DNA of 64,000 bases from an uncultured Hyphomonas sp. (GCF_963678195.1 NZ_OY782759.1:2728001-2792000), one strand, 5' to 3'. Positions 1-9,288 are shown, counted from the first letter of the stretch. Notes: generated by a model from the letters alone, not told the origin. Made by a program: numbers and translations.

Positions 1-128
1 AACGCCCCCTTGCCCAGTCCCTTGCGGGTGATCGTCTTCAGATATTGCGCTGGGATGATCACGTCTGTGTCAACATTCTTCAGGCCAAGTGGAATCGCCC
101 GGCCCTCGACGAATTGGATCGGCTTCAT
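1..128 (-). CDS. leuD: 3-isopropylmalate dehydratase small subunit LeuD (partial, N-terminus only)
   Basis: Only the first 42 codons are inside the window; the gene runs off the left edge. The translated start contains [13 protein letters not shown], the conserved N-terminal signature of the LeuD swivel subunit. With LeuC it forms the heterodimer that isomerises 2-isopropylmalate to 3-isopropylmalate in cytoplasmic leucine biosynthesis. Its ATG overlaps the leuC stop codon as ATGA, so translation is probably coupled. Identification is firm although the C-terminus cannot be seen. Confidence 0.93.
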   Translation of the reverse strand, partial: MKPIQFVEGRAIPLGLKNVDTDVIIPAQYLKTITRKGLGKGA

Positions 129-1573
129 ACATCTGCTCCCAATGGCTCAAGATTGCGTACGTCCGCCAGATGACCGGTCACTGCCGCAGCCGCCGCCATC
201 GCTGGGCTGACGAGATGGGTGCGGGCGCCCGGCCCCTGACGTCCGACAAAGTTGCGGTTGGAAGTAGAGGCGCAGCGCTCGCCCGCAGGCACCTTGTCGG
301 GGTTCATCGCCAGGCACATCGAGCAGCCCGGCTCACGCCATTCGAAGCCCGCTTCAATGAATATCCGGTCAAGGCCCTCTTCCTCGGCCTGGCGCTTGAC
401 GAGGCCGGAGCCCGGCACGATCAGCGCCTGGCTCACGTTGGCAGCAACCTTGCGGCCCTTCACCACCACCGCGGCGGCGCGCAGGTCCTCGATCCGGCTG
501 TTGGTGCAGCTTCCGATAAAGATGTTTTCAACCGGGACGTCCTGCATCCGCGTGCCAGGGGTCAGGCCCATATACTCAAGCGACTTCTGAGCGGCGACCC
601 GCTTGGACGGATCGCTGAAGCTCGCCGGATCGGGCACCACACCGGTGATCGGCACCACATCCTCGGGGCTGGTGCCCCAGGTCAGGCAGGGCGTGATATC
701 GGCTGCGTCGATCAGAACGACCTTGTCGTAGCGGGCCCCGGTGTCAGTCGGCAGCAATTTCCACCACGCCAGCGCTTTGTCCCACTTCTCGCCCTTCGGC
801 GCCATCGGCCGGCCCTGGACATAGGCAAAGGTCTTCTCGTCAGGTGCCACCAGCCCGGCGCGCGCGCCGGCTTCAATCGACATGTTGGAGACTGTCAGCC
901 GCCCCTCGATCGACATCTCGCGGAAGACATTGCCGGTATATTCGATCACATGGCCGGTGCCGCCAGCCGCGCCGATCACGCCGATGATGTGCATGATCAC
1001 GTCCTTAGGCGTCACGCCCCGGCCCAGCTGGCCTTCGACGCGCACTTCCATCGTCTTCGACGGCGCCAGCCTCAGCGTCTGGGTGGCCATGACATGCTCA
1101 ATCTCGGACGTGCCGATACCGAAGGCCAGCGCACCCAGCCCGCCATGGCAGGAAGTGTGACTGTCGCCGCATACGATCGTCGTGCCGGGCAGCGAGAAGC
1201 CCTGCTCGGGTCCGACGACGTGGACGATCCCCTGCTCCGCCGCGACAGCATCGATATAGGACACGCCGAACTCCGGCGCGTTCTTCTCCAGCGCGGCGAG
1301 CTGCGTGGCGGATTGAGCATCCGCGATGGGAATGCGTCTGCCTTCTGCATCCAGCCGCGCCGTGGTCGGAAGGTTGTGATCGGGTACCGCAAGGGTGAGG
1401 TCGGGGCGGCGCAGCTTACGACCGGCGATGCGCAACGCCTCGAAGGCCTGTGCGCTGGTAACCTCATGCACGAGATGACGGTCGATATAGATCAGGCAGG
1501 TGCCGTCGTCGCGGCGCTCGACGACGTGTGCGTCCCAGATCTTTTCGTAAAGTGTGCGGGGTCTGCCAGACAT
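125..1573 (-). CDS. leuC: 3-isopropylmalate dehydratase large subunit LeuC
   Basis: A 482-residue aconitase-superfamily protein, the usual LeuC length. It opens with [12 protein letters not shown] and contains [20 protein letters not shown] and [11 protein letters not shown]. The three [4Fe-4S] ligands are Cys356 (GSCTNS) and Cys417/Cys420 (GCSMC), with the same spacing as in E. coli LeuC. It performs the dehydration/rehydration of isopropylmalate together with LeuD. I chose the ATG at 1573; the frame stays open six codons further upstream, but those residues have no family support. Only about 20 bp separate this start from the end of the upstream aminotransferase gene, so leuCD may be read through from the bkd operon, although an internal promoter is possible. 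Confidence 0.97.
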   Translation of the reverse strand: MSGRPRTLYEKIWDAHVVERRDDGTCLIYIDRHLVHEVTSAQAFEALRIAGRKLRRPDLTLAVPDHNLPTTARLDAEGRRIPIADAQSATQLAALEKNAPEFGVSYIDAVAAEQGIVHVVGPEQGFSLPGTTIVCGDSHTSCHGGLGALAFGIGTSEIEHVMATQTLRLAPSKTMEVRVEGQLGRGVTPKDVIMHIIGVIGAAGGTGHVIEYTGNVFREMSIEGRLTVSNMSIEAGARAGLVAPDEKTFAYVQGRPMAPKGEKWDKALAWWKLLPTDTGARYDKVVLIDAADITPCLTWGTSPEDVVPITGVVPDPASFSDPSKRVAAQKSLEYMGLTPGTRMQDVPVENIFIGSCTNSRIEDLRAAAVVVKGRKVAANVSQALIVPGSGLVKRQAEEEGLDRIFIEAGFEWREPGCSMCLAMNPDKVPAGERCASTSNRNFVGRQGPGARTHLVSPAMAAAAAVTGHLADVRNLEPLGADV

Positions 1574-1592
1574 GGGCTGTGATCCAATCAAT

Positions 1593-2651
1593 CTACAAAT
1601 CCTTCTGTGACGCGTAAGACTTTGCCCGGGAAGTTCCTGAGCGCATCAGGGGCGATCGAATTTCTTGCGTGGCCTTATCTCTTGGCGTTGGTCGGACGAG
1701 CTCAGGGGTTTCGGCCTTTACGAGATGGCTGTAGCGGTCTCGGATCAGACTAGTAATTTTGCCGCTTTGGAACTTGCATTCAGCAATCGCCGCCACGGGC
1801 ACGACTTCCAGAGCGGTGCTTGCCAGAAAGACTTCGCTGGCATGCCCCATCGTTCCTGTTCCAATGTAGCGCTCGTAGACACTTAGGTTTTCGTGCCTCG
1901 CAATATCAATAATTATCTGTCGCGTGACCTCATTACCAAGTCCATCCACCTTGGGAGTGTGGAGCGCGCCTGCGCCGACAAAGAATATGTTTGCGCGCGT
2001 TGTTTGCGTGATGATCCCTTGGTGGTCCAGCAATAGCGCGTCATCGTAGCCATTCTTCTGCGCTTCCCGTCTGTAAGCGGTATGCTCGTCCGACAAGCGG
2101 GAACACTTGACGTCTCGAAGCATGGCAGGCGGATCGCCGGTCCCGAGGGGCGCCAGGCTCAATCGCATCGGCGAAGGGGCTTTTCCGAGTCGATAAGACG
2201 AGGGCAAGTTCCACCCTTGTACAGCTAAGTGCGCAGATGCATCCAAAATATCGAGGTTTCCAGTTGGCGCGCCTCCCCAAATCGCAATCTGAAAATAGGA
2301 ATCCCGCATGCCGGGCATCCCGGCTACTTCGATACACGCCTCCTCAATATCACGCTTGGAAAATAGCGTGCGGAGTCCCAGGCTTTGCGCCTTCGCGAGC
2401 AGGCGCTCAACATGCGCTTCAAGCTGGAAAGGTACTCCGTCATAGGAGCGAATCCCCTCCGTCACATGCTCGTGGCAGTCAATCGCGAGCCGATAGATAT
2501 CGGCCAGTTCAGACTTGCCGAATAAGCTTTGTCCGTCAGCCCAGAGCAGTGTTCCCGAATTGTCATGGACAAGCGCAGACAGGCTCCCGGCATTTATTCG
2601 CTCGCCCATGCCATTGCGCAATGAGAGGTGCGTGTCAGATATGAATGGCAT
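1593..2651 (-). CDS. Class IV (BCAT-like) aminotransferase with Glu-to-Gln change in PLP site
   Basis: A 352-residue fold-type IV PLP enzyme, most like branched-chain amino acid aminotransferase. Visible motifs are TEGIRSYDG (substrate-side loop), the PLP lysine Lys182 in [21 protein letters not shown], and [15 protein letters not shown] (phosphate-binding turn). The residue 34 positions after the lysine, which is Glu193 in E. coli IlvE and contacts the pyridine nitrogen, is Gln216 here ([11 protein letters not shown], codon CAA). There are about 25 extra N-terminal residues and a low-complexity C-terminal tail after about residue 310. It starts inside the 3' end of lpd (17-bp overlap), so it belongs to the bkd operon and would supply or interconvert 2-oxoisocaproate. 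Function is probable, but the active-site change makes the exact reaction uncertain. Confidence 0.8.
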   Translation of the reverse strand: MPFISDTHLSLRNGMGERINAGSLSALVHDNSGTLLWADGQSLFGKSELADIYRLAIDCHEHVTEGIRSYDGVPFQLEAHVERLLAKAQSLGLRTLFSKRDIEEACIEVAGMPGMRDSYFQIAIWGGAPTGNLDILDASAHLAVQGWNLPSSYRLGKAPSPMRLSLAPLGTGDPPAMLRDVKCSRLSDEHTAYRREAQKNGYDDALLLDHQGIITQTTRANIFFVGAGALHTPKVDGLGNEVTRQIIIDIARHENLSVYERYIGTGTMGHASEVFLASTALEVVPVAAIAECKFQSGKITSLIRDRYSHLVKAETPELVRPTPRDKATQEIRSPLMRSGTSRAKSYASQKDL

Positions 2652-4020
2652 GGCCGAGCGCCTTTAGTGAAGCTTCATGAAATGCTTCGCCGAGCGTTGG
2701 ATGCGCATGAATAATACCGGCGATATCTTCTAGGACGGCGCCCATCTCAATGGCATGCGTAAAGACCGCAGACAGTTCGGAGACGCCGGATCCAACAGCC
2801 TGGACGCCAAGGACGCGGTGGGAATCCTTGCTCGCAATCACCCGCACAAACCCCTTCTCTTCGCCTGCATCCATGGTCAGGGCACGGCCATTCGCGAGGA
2901 ATGGGAATATGCCCGAGATTGTGTCTGGTTCATCGGGACCCGCCCCGACCGAGACGATTTCCGGGTCGGTGAAACATACAGCGGGGATCGCTTCATAATC
3001 GAATTGCCGCCTGCGTCCTGCAATAATCTCGGCAACCATTTCCCCTTGTGTCGCCGCTTTGTGCTCGAGCATGGGTTCGCCAACAAGATCCCCGATAGCC
3101 CAGACATTGCGATTTGAGGTCGCGCAACGCGCGTCAATCTCAACGAACCGCCCGTTCATCTTGATCGCCATGTTTTCGATTCCCCAGCCTTGTGTATTGG
3201 GGCGGCGCCCGACCGTAACAAGAATCTTGTCGGCCTGGATCGTCCTCTTCCGTCCGCTATCTGGCTTGATCGACAGTCCCTTGGCGTTCTCTTCAATGGC
3301 TTCACAACCGAGCAGGAATGTCACCCCCAAGGCCTCAAGGGCCTTCTGGACGGGGGCGACGAGTTTGGAGTCGTAAGATGGCAGTATCCGGTCGGCCAGT
3401 TCAACAATAGTGACCTTTGAACCGAGCTTGGCATACGCGCCACCAAGCTCGAGGCCGATGTACCCAGCACCGACGATGACAAGGTTCTCAGGGACTTCAG
3501 ACAGGCACAGCGCTTCGGTCGAAGAGATCACTTTGTCGCCACGCTTCAGATTGGGGAGTTCTATCGGCGAAGATCCAGTCGCGAGAATAACGTGCTCGGG
3601 CCGGATCGTGACCTCTCCGTCATCGGTCTTCACCACACATGTCTTGGCGTCTGAGAATTCCCCCCAACCGGAAATGACTTTCACCTTGGCTCGTGAGAGC
3701 AGGCCGGCGACACCCTGATTGAGACGATCAACGATGCCATCCTTCCAACGAACCGTTTCCCCGAGCTCAAGTTTGGGCGCCGATGCCAGAGATATGCCGT
3801 GCAGAGACGTGTTCGCGGCTTTTGCCATTTGCGCATACTGGCCCGCCACATGGATGATGGCCTTGGATGGAATGCATCCCCGGATCAGGCAAGTGCCGCC
3901 GAGCCGGTCCGCTTCGACCAGCACAGTATCCAGGCCAAGCTGGCCGCAACGGATCGCTGCAACATATCCGCCAGGGCCGCCACCAACGATGAGAACTTTC
4001 GGTGTCAGTGTTTCGCTCAT
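2635..4020 (-). CDS. lpd: Dihydrolipoamide dehydrogenase (E3)
   Basis: A 461-residue flavoprotein disulfide reductase. The N-terminal FAD site is IVGGGPGGYVAA (residues 11-22), the redox disulfide is Cys44/Cys49 in GGTCLIRGCIPSK, a second dinucleotide fold is VIVGAGYIGLELG, and the C-terminal catalytic pair His440/Glu445 lies in HAHPTLGEAFHEA. It reoxidises the lipoyl groups of E2 using NAD+. Its ATG overlaps the bkdB stop (ATGA), which places it as the dedicated E3 of the neighbouring branched-chain 2-oxoacid dehydrogenase complex. It may also serve other complexes; the sequence cannot decide that. Confidence 0.97.
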   Translation of the reverse strand: MSETLTPKVLIVGGGPGGYVAAIRCGQLGLDTVLVEADRLGGTCLIRGCIPSKAIIHVAGQYAQMAKAANTSLHGISLASAPKLELGETVRWKDGIVDRLNQGVAGLLSRAKVKVISGWGEFSDAKTCVVKTDDGEVTIRPEHVILATGSSPIELPNLKRGDKVISSTEALCLSEVPENLVIVGAGYIGLELGGAYAKLGSKVTIVELADRILPSYDSKLVAPVQKALEALGVTFLLGCEAIEENAKGLSIKPDSGRKRTIQADKILVTVGRRPNTQGWGIENMAIKMNGRFVEIDARCATSNRNVWAIGDLVGEPMLEHKAATQGEMVAEIIAGRRRQFDYEAIPAVCFTDPEIVSVGAGPDEPDTISGIFPFLANGRALTMDAGEEKGFVRVIASKDSHRVLGVQAVGSGVSELSAVFTHAIEMGAVLEDIAGIIHAHPTLGEAFHEASLKALGHAIHI

Positions 4021-5327
4021 CGGGGCATCTCCACGAACAATCGCGCTGGCGTTTCGATCAGCGTCTTCAGTCTTTGCACAAACCGCGCAGCATCATGTCC
4101 ATCGACGATGCGATGATCGAATGAGGTCGACAGGTTCATCATCTTCCGGATCGAAATCCGGCCGCTGTCCACGACAGGACGTTCAGCAATCTTGTTAGGC
4201 CCGATGATCGCGACTTCAGGTGAGTTGATCACCGGTGTCGCCGCGATGCCCCCCAGTACGCCGAGACTGGTCAACGTGATTGTGGAGCCGGTCAGGTCCT
4301 CTCGCTTGGCAGTGCCGTCGCGGGCCGCCGCCGTGACCCGCATCATCTCGCGGGCACACTCCCAGAGATCGCGCGCCTCGGCATGGCGGACAACCGGCAC
4401 CATGAGGCCCTGAGGTGTCTGCGTGGCAATACCGATATGTACCCCGTCATAGGTGTGAAGCACGTTCGCGTCGTCGTCATAACGGGCGTTGATGTTTGGG
4501 AATTCCGGCTGCAACAGAACCAGCGCCCGCATGAAGAAGGGCAGCAAAGTCAGTTTGGGCTGGTCATCGCTCGAGCGTTCCTGATTGAGCTCACTGCGCA
4601 AACCTTCAAGTTCGGTGACGTCGAATTCTTCGATATAGGAGAAGTGTGGAATGCGCGCTTTAGCATCTTGCATTCGCTGGGCGATTAAGCGCCGCATGCC
4701 TACGATCTTGACGTCATGCACGCCCGTTCGCGGCATCGTCCCTCTTGCCGGGCCGTCCTCTTTCGCGCCGTTCGCCAGATAGGTATCAAGATCTGAAGAC
4801 GTGATCCGCCCCCCCGGTCCGGTGCCCGGCACGAACTGCAAATGGACTCCATGCTCGAAAGCCCGCCGGCGTGTCGCGGGTGCGGCCAATGGCGTGCCGA
4901 CCGTGCCGGATGGTGCCGAAGGCGCAGGCTTCGCGAAGGTCGGTGCGGGCGCAGCTGCAACGGGCTTCGGGGGTGTAACAGGTTCGGTCGGGGCGCTTGC
5001 GCCTTCATCGCTCGGCCCACCTGCATCCTCAGCGCTGGATTCCGGTGCGGGTTCATCTTGCTGTACAGACTCCACCGCGGATCCTTCAGCGGCGATTTCG
5101 ACAACGACGGACCCGACCGCAGCAAGATCACCGACCGAACCATGTATGGCGACGACCGTACCTGCAATGGGCGAAGGCATCTCGACAGTTGCCTTGTCAG
5201 TCATGACGTCGAGTAGCGTCTGCTCCTCTTCAACCTGATCGCCGACTGCAACATGCCATGCAACGATCTCCGCTTCGGTGACGCCTTCCCCGACATCAGG
5301 CAATTTGACGGAATAAAATTCGGACAC
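4017..5327 (-). CDS. bkdB: Branched-chain 2-oxoacid dehydrogenase E2, dihydrolipoamide acyltransferase
   Basis: A 436-residue E2 with the standard order: one lipoyl domain (residues 1-80, lipoyl Lys45 in VMTDKATVEM), a Pro/Ala-rich linker (about 85-145), a peripheral subunit-binding domain (about 150-185, GPGGRITSSDL), and the acyltransferase core ending in FDHRIVDG with catalytic His405 and Asp409. It moves the branched acyl group from lipoamide to CoA. The start is GTG at 5327, preceded by GAGGA at a normal distance within the end of bkdA2. The EEEQTLLDVMTDKA lipoyl motif is the branched-chain rather than the pyruvate type. Confidence 0.94.
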   Translation of the reverse strand: MSEFYSVKLPDVGEGVTEAEIVAWHVAVGDQVEEEQTLLDVMTDKATVEMPSPIAGTVVAIHGSVGDLAAVGSVVVEIAAEGSAVESVQQDEPAPESSAEDAGGPSDEGASAPTEPVTPPKPVAAAPAPTFAKPAPSAPSGTVGTPLAAPATRRRAFEHGVHLQFVPGTGPGGRITSSDLDTYLANGAKEDGPARGTMPRTGVHDVKIVGMRRLIAQRMQDAKARIPHFSYIEEFDVTELEGLRSELNQERSSDDQPKLTLLPFFMRALVLLQPEFPNINARYDDDANVLHTYDGVHIGIATQTPQGLMVPVVRHAEARDLWECAREMMRVTAAARDGTAKREDLTGSTITLTSLGVLGGIAATPVINSPEVAIIGPNKIAERPVVDSGRISIRKMMNLSTSFDHRIVDGHDAARFVQRLKTLIETPARLFVEMPR

Positions 5328-5331
5328 AGAC

Positions 5332-6345
5332 CTATTCCTCCATCACTTGAGCCAGCGCCTTGGCAATGCGATCCGGCCCCGGGAAGTAATCCCACTCGAA
5401 TGCGTGCGGGTAAGGCGTGTCCCAGCCTGCAACGCGTTGGGTTGGCGCTTTCAGGTAGTAGAAACACCGTTCCGTCACGAGCGCAGAGAGCTCTCCGCCG
5501 AAGCCGCCAAAGCGCGAGGCCTCATGGACGATGACGCACCGGCCAGTCTTTTTCACGGACGCGACAATCGTTTCCACATCGAGCGGAACAATCGACCTCA
5601 GGTCGATCAGTTCAGCATCGATACCGGCATCGGCAACCCCCGCGAGCGCCACATGAACCATCGTGCCATATGCCAGGACGGTGACGTCTTTGCCTTCGCG
5701 CACGATCGATGCCTTGCCCAGGGGGATGGTAAAGTAATCCTCTGGAACCTCTGCCGCAGGGTGCTGTGCCCAGGACGTGAGCGCCTGCCCATGCCGGCCG
5801 TCGAACGGTCCATTGTAGATGCGTTTCGGTTCAAGGAAGATCACCGGATCATCGCACTCGATCGCAGCGATGAGCAGTCCTTTCGCATCATATGGAGTGG
5901 ACGGAATAACTGTCTTGAGCCCGGTGATATGCGCAAAGATCGCTTCCGGAGACTGGCTGTGCGTCTGGCCACCGAAGATACCCCCGCCATATGGCGAACG
6001 GACCGTGATCGGAGCTTCGAACTCACCATTTGACCGGTAGCGTAGACGCGCCGCCTCTGACACAAGCTGATCATAGGCAGGGAGAATGTAATCGGCGAAC
6101 TGTATCTCGACGACAGGGCGTAACCCTTCAGCCCCCATGCCAATCGCTGTGGCAACAATCCCGCCTTCGGAAATCGGCGCATCAAAACACCGATGCAGTC
6201 CATGTTTTTCCTGCAGCTTGTCCGTCACGCGGAAGACACCACCAAAATAACCGACATCCTCACCAAAGATCAGGACATCCGGGTCGCGAGTGAGCATTGT
6301 GTCGAGCGCATTGTTGATCGCCTGGATCATGTTCATCACGGCCAT
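5332..6345 (-). CDS. bkdA2: Branched-chain 2-oxoacid dehydrogenase E1 beta
   Basis: A 337-residue transketolase-like beta subunit with the sequences GEDVGYFGGVFRVT, EGGIVATAIGMG, QFADYILPAYDQ and a C-terminal domain with TGRCVIVHEASRFGGFGGEL. With E1 alpha it decarboxylates branched 2-oxoacids and acylates the lipoyl group of E2. The ATG lies a few bases after the bkdA1 stop, and the stop lies just before the bkdB GTG, so the four complex genes form one tight operon. Length and motifs match the bacterial Bkd group (YYLKAPTQRVAGWDTPYPH near the end is typical). Confidence 0.95.
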   Translation of the reverse strand: MAVMNMIQAINNALDTMLTRDPDVLIFGEDVGYFGGVFRVTDKLQEKHGLHRCFDAPISEGGIVATAIGMGAEGLRPVVEIQFADYILPAYDQLVSEAARLRYRSNGEFEAPITVRSPYGGGIFGGQTHSQSPEAIFAHITGLKTVIPSTPYDAKGLLIAAIECDDPVIFLEPKRIYNGPFDGRHGQALTSWAQHPAAEVPEDYFTIPLGKASIVREGKDVTVLAYGTMVHVALAGVADAGIDAELIDLRSIVPLDVETIVASVKKTGRCVIVHEASRFGGFGGELSALVTERCFYYLKAPTQRVAGWDTPYPHAFEWDYFPGPDRIAKALAQVMEE

Positions 6346-6349
6346 CGAA

Positions 6350-7582
6350 TTAAATCACCCACTCGCCGCGCTGTTCAAGGATGCGCCAATCGGGCTCCTT
6401 GAAAACACCTTCAAACATCTCTTTCATGCTGGGCTTGGACTCACCGAGGGTGCCGATGGCTTCACCCTCTTTGACTGCGGAACGCACAGCCTGTGCAACG
6501 CTCTCCTCGAGTGCGGTGTGGCGGCTTTCATCCCATTCGCCCGTAACGATCAAATGCTGCTTAAGGCGCTCAATCGGATCACCCAGTGGCCATTCGGATG
6601 CCTCATCCACCGGCCGGTACTTTCCTGGGTCATCGCTGGTGGAGTGTCCCTCGGCACGATAGGTGAAGAACTCAATCAAAGTCGCACCGTGCCCTGCTCG
6701 CGCCCGTTCGGCCGCCCATTGCGTCGCTGCCCAGACCGCCAGCACATCATTGCCGTCGACCCGAAGGCCGGGAATACCGTAGGCGATCGCCTTCGCCGCA
6801 AAGGTGGTTTCGAGCGCGCCGGCGATTCCAGAAAATGACGATATCGCCCACTGATTGTTGGTGACGCAGAGAACGACGGGCGCTCGGTAAACACTGGCAA
6901 ATGTCAAGGCTTCATGAAAGTCGCCTTCGGCTGTCGTGCCTTCACCGATATAGCTGATCGCAATATCATCGCTCCCCCGGTAGGCCTTCGCCATGGCCCA
7001 GCCAACGGCGTGCCCGAACCGGCTGCCGACATTCCCAGACAGGGAGTAGAATCCATACTCCCTTGCTGAATACAGGATGGGTAGCTGGCGGCCTTTCAGG
7101 GGATCCTGCGCGTTGCTGAATATCTGGTTGACCAGGTCAATGAGAGGGTAGTCGCGCGCCATCAGCCAGCTGACCAGCCGGTAGGTCGGAAAACACATGT
7201 CGTCTCGCCTGAGCACAAGTGATGGAACCGCGCCCAGCGCTTCCTCACCCCGGCTCTTCATGTAGAAGCTGGTCTTCCCCTGGCGCTGCATTTTGAACAT
7301 GCGTTCGTCGAACACACGCGTGAGAACCATCGCCTTCAAAACTCTGACAAGGTCTCCTTCCGCAAGGTTTGGACGCCAATCTCCAACGGCAGCACCAGAA
7401 TCGTCGAGCGTGCGGATAAGCGAGAATGGAATATCCCGAAGCGAGTGCTCTGGAGCATCAATCGCCGGGCGGGTAATCGCACCGACAGGCGAGAGGACCA
7501 GATCACCAAAATCCACCTCATCACCAGGGCGCGCTCGCGGCGTTGGCACGTATAGACGTGTGTGGGAGTTATCTTGACTCAC
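6350..7582 (-). CDS. bkdA1: Branched-chain 2-oxoacid dehydrogenase E1 alpha
   Basis: Thiamine-diphosphate-binding alpha subunit. The TPP motif runs from GEGTTAEGDFHEAL to TNNQWAIS, and the regulatory loop region YRAEGHSTSDDPGKYRP is present. The frame is open from a TTG at 7609, but a GTG at 7582 preceded by GAGGA gives MSQDNSHTRLYVPTPRARPG, which aligns with the start of Pseudomonas BkdA1 and yields 410 residues, the same length as I recall for that protein. It is the first gene of the operon and is divergent from the Lrp-family gene across an AT-rich gap, as in Pseudomonas bkd loci, where BkdR activates transcription. Confidence 0.95.
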   Translation of the reverse strand: MSQDNSHTRLYVPTPRARPGDEVDFGDLVLSPVGAITRPAIDAPEHSLRDIPFSLIRTLDDSGAAVGDWRPNLAEGDLVRVLKAMVLTRVFDERMFKMQRQGKTSFYMKSRGEEALGAVPSLVLRRDDMCFPTYRLVSWLMARDYPLIDLVNQIFSNAQDPLKGRQLPILYSAREYGFYSLSGNVGSRFGHAVGWAMAKAYRGSDDIAISYIGEGTTAEGDFHEALTFASVYRAPVVLCVTNNQWAISSFSGIAGALETTFAAKAIAYGIPGLRVDGNDVLAVWAATQWAAERARAGHGATLIEFFTYRAEGHSTSDDPGKYRPVDEASEWPLGDPIERLKQHLIVTGEWDESRHTALEESVAQAVRSAVKEGEAIGTLGESKPSMKEMFEGVFKEPDWRILEQRGEWVI

Positions 7583-7751
7583 GCTGAATGTCCTCAACCG
7601 ATGCAACAATCACAGGCATGCATTGTGCGCAGATCAGCCGGGAAATTTTGTTTCTAAGTTGCCCACAAATGCTATTCACAGGTTGATAAATTTTCTATAC
7701 TATTAATTTATTGGATACTTCATCAACCTTCCCGCCGGAGAGTCTGGATAC
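7583..7751. promoter_or_regulatory. Divergent AT-rich control region between bkdA1 and bkdR
   Basis: About 170 bp, visibly more AT-rich than the flanking genes, between two genes that point away from each other. On the plus strand TATACT at 7696-7701 could be a -10 element, with TTCACA at 7675-7680 as a weakly spaced -35. GGAG at 7737-7740 is the likely ribosome site for the TTG start of bkdR. Lrp-family proteins usually bind such divergent gaps at several degenerate sites; no clear consensus is visible. Confidence 0.45.
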
Positions 7752-8204
7752 TTGGACGCGATCGACAAAAAGCTGCTAAGGGCACATCAGGCGAAGCCCC
7801 AAATGTCGATGTCCGAACTTGGCGAGGCCATCGGGCTGTCTCACACGGCATGCTGGAAGCGCCTCAAACGCATGGAAGCTGAAGGCATTATCGACGGTCC
7901 GGCAATCCTGCTAAACCAGAACGCGCTTGGTTTTGGGATAACTGTTATTGTTCAGGTGAAACTGGAAAAGAACGCCACAGTGCAGCTTGATGAGTTTGAG
8001 CGCTCTGTACAGAAACACCCGGAGATCCTGGCTTGCTTTTCAATGAGCGGCGCAAGCGACTATCTGCTTCGCGTTGTGGCCAGGAGCATCGAGGACTATG
8101 AAGTGTTTCTCAAAGAAAAGCTCGCCAACCTTCCCCACGTTGCATCCTTGAACTCCAACTTCGCTTTGAAAACCATCAAACGCACGACAATGCTTCCTAT
8201 TTAG
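7752..8204 (+). CDS. bkdR: Lrp/AsnC-family transcriptional regulator (BkdR-like)
   Basis: 150 residues, the normal family length. An N-terminal helix-turn-helix (about residues 4-55, SELGEAIGLSHTACWKRLKR) is followed by an RAM/AsnC ligand-binding domain containing ACFSMSGASDYLLRVV and FALKTIKRTTMLPI. The start is a TTG; the next ATG would remove the first helix of the DNA-binding domain, so TTG is preferred. Lrp proteins sense amino acids such as leucine. Its position divergent from bkdA1 suggests it controls the dehydrogenase operon, probably as an activator responding to branched-chain amino acids, and perhaps its own gene. Confidence 0.93.
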   Translation: MDAIDKKLLRAHQAKPQMSMSELGEAIGLSHTACWKRLKRMEAEGIIDGPAILLNQNALGFGITVIVQVKLEKNATVQLDEFERSVQKHPEILACFSMSGASDYLLRVVARSIEDYEVFLKEKLANLPHVASLNSNFALKTIKRTTMLPI

Positions 8205-8271
8205 CTGAGATCGTAGTTACAGCCCCACATGGGCTTCGGGCTGCTGTAGAACAGGAAAAGACCGAACACGA

Positions 8272-9156
8272 TCAATAACCACCTCCCTTGTGATTGAGGG
8301 CAAGCGATCTGAAACCTGCCTCAACGTCGGGCGGAAGCGACATGGGCCCGTCCTCGCTTCTAAAGATCAGGCCGATCTGGCGCTCGATTGCAAACCCTTC
8401 CAAAGGAATCAACGCGACTCCTGCCGCGCCGTAGCTCGCGGGCATGACTGTAATGCCCAGTCCGGAGGCGACCATGGCCAACACGCGCTCGTCATTCGAG
8501 GACCGGAAAGAGAAGAATGGACGTACGCCCCGTTCCGTAAAGAAGCGACTCGTCTCGGAGAGGGCTTCGCAATGGCGCCGCACAATCATGATGCTGTCGG
8601 CCAGATCTTCGACCGAAATCACCGACTTATGTGCGCTCGGATGATCCGCCATCATCGCGACATGGTACGGTTCAGAATAGAGCCTCTGTTCAATATTCCG
8701 TTCTCTGCCCCGCCCAACGATCGTGAGTGCGGTATCCACGCGCCGCCGGGCAAGCGCGTTGGTCAGTTCTTTCTCCGAGCCCTCGAAAATCTCGATGCGA
8801 AGACCAGGGTTGGAGGAATGCACCCTACCGAATGCCTGGGCGACAAGTCTGGCAGGAATGGTCGACAGAATACCGATCCGATAGACCTCGGAAGCGCCTT
8901 CGGAACGAGCGGAAACAGCCGCCTGATTGAATTCGCTTTCAATCCGCCTTGCATGCGGGAGGAACCTCGTTCCGGCGCTCGTCAGACTTGTGCGGCGGGT
9001 TGTCCGCTCGAACAGCGTCTCGCCCAGCAGGTTCTCCAGTTTGGCAATTCCAACGGACAGCGTTGGCTGGGATACGTTGGCCTGACGTGCAGCCCTTGAA
9101 AACGTGCCCTGGTCTACGACAGCCAGAAAGTAACGTATGAGATATCGGTCTATCAT
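8272..9156 (-). CDS. LysR-family transcriptional regulator
   Basis: 294 residues from the ATG at 9156. The winged helix-turn-helix is at residues 1-60 (YFLAVVDQGTFSRAARQANVSQPTLS, then LFERTTRRTSLT), followed by a periplasmic-binding-protein-like effector domain (about 90-290). A longer open frame to 9270 adds 38 residues with no family match, so the internal ATG was chosen. It is divergent from the isovaleryl-CoA dehydrogenase operon, which suggests it regulates leucine degradation genes in response to a pathway acyl-CoA or acid. The effector is unknown. In other proteobacteria the liu genes are usually controlled by a MerR-type LiuR, so a LysR here is a local variant. Confidence 0.92.
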   Translation of the reverse strand: MIDRYLIRYFLAVVDQGTFSRAARQANVSQPTLSVGIAKLENLLGETLFERTTRRTSLTSAGTRFLPHARRIESEFNQAAVSARSEGASEVYRIGILSTIPARLVAQAFGRVHSSNPGLRIEIFEGSEKELTNALARRRVDTALTIVGRGRERNIEQRLYSEPYHVAMMADHPSAHKSVISVEDLADSIMIVRRHCEALSETSRFFTERGVRPFFSFRSSNDERVLAMVASGLGITVMPASYGAAGVALIPLEGFAIERQIGLIFRSEDGPMSLPPDVEAGFRSLALNHKGGGY

Positions 9157-9259
9157 CGCCTGAACCTGCTGAACCCGGAATATCCTCGACACTGATCTGG
9201 TCAGAGCTGCAGGACCAGAACCGACCCAACCGGTTTGTTGATCCACACCCCACCTATTT

Positions 9260-9288
9260 ATATGCCTCATCTATAGCTATGTGCATAT
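9260..9288. promoter_or_regulatory. Inverted repeat, candidate LysR operator
   Basis: ATATGC (9260-9265) and GCATAT (9283-9288) form a perfect inverted pair with a 17-base spacer, and the eight-base palindrome ATAGCTAT (9273-9280) lies inside it. The site is in the 200-bp divergent gap between the LysR gene and the ivd operon and about 70 bp upstream of the ivd start, where LysR proteins commonly bind. Confidence 0.45.

Noticed and set aside
89..1582. Long plus-strand open frame opposite leuC
   Set aside because: Antisense shadow of leuC; no domain, and leuC is certain.
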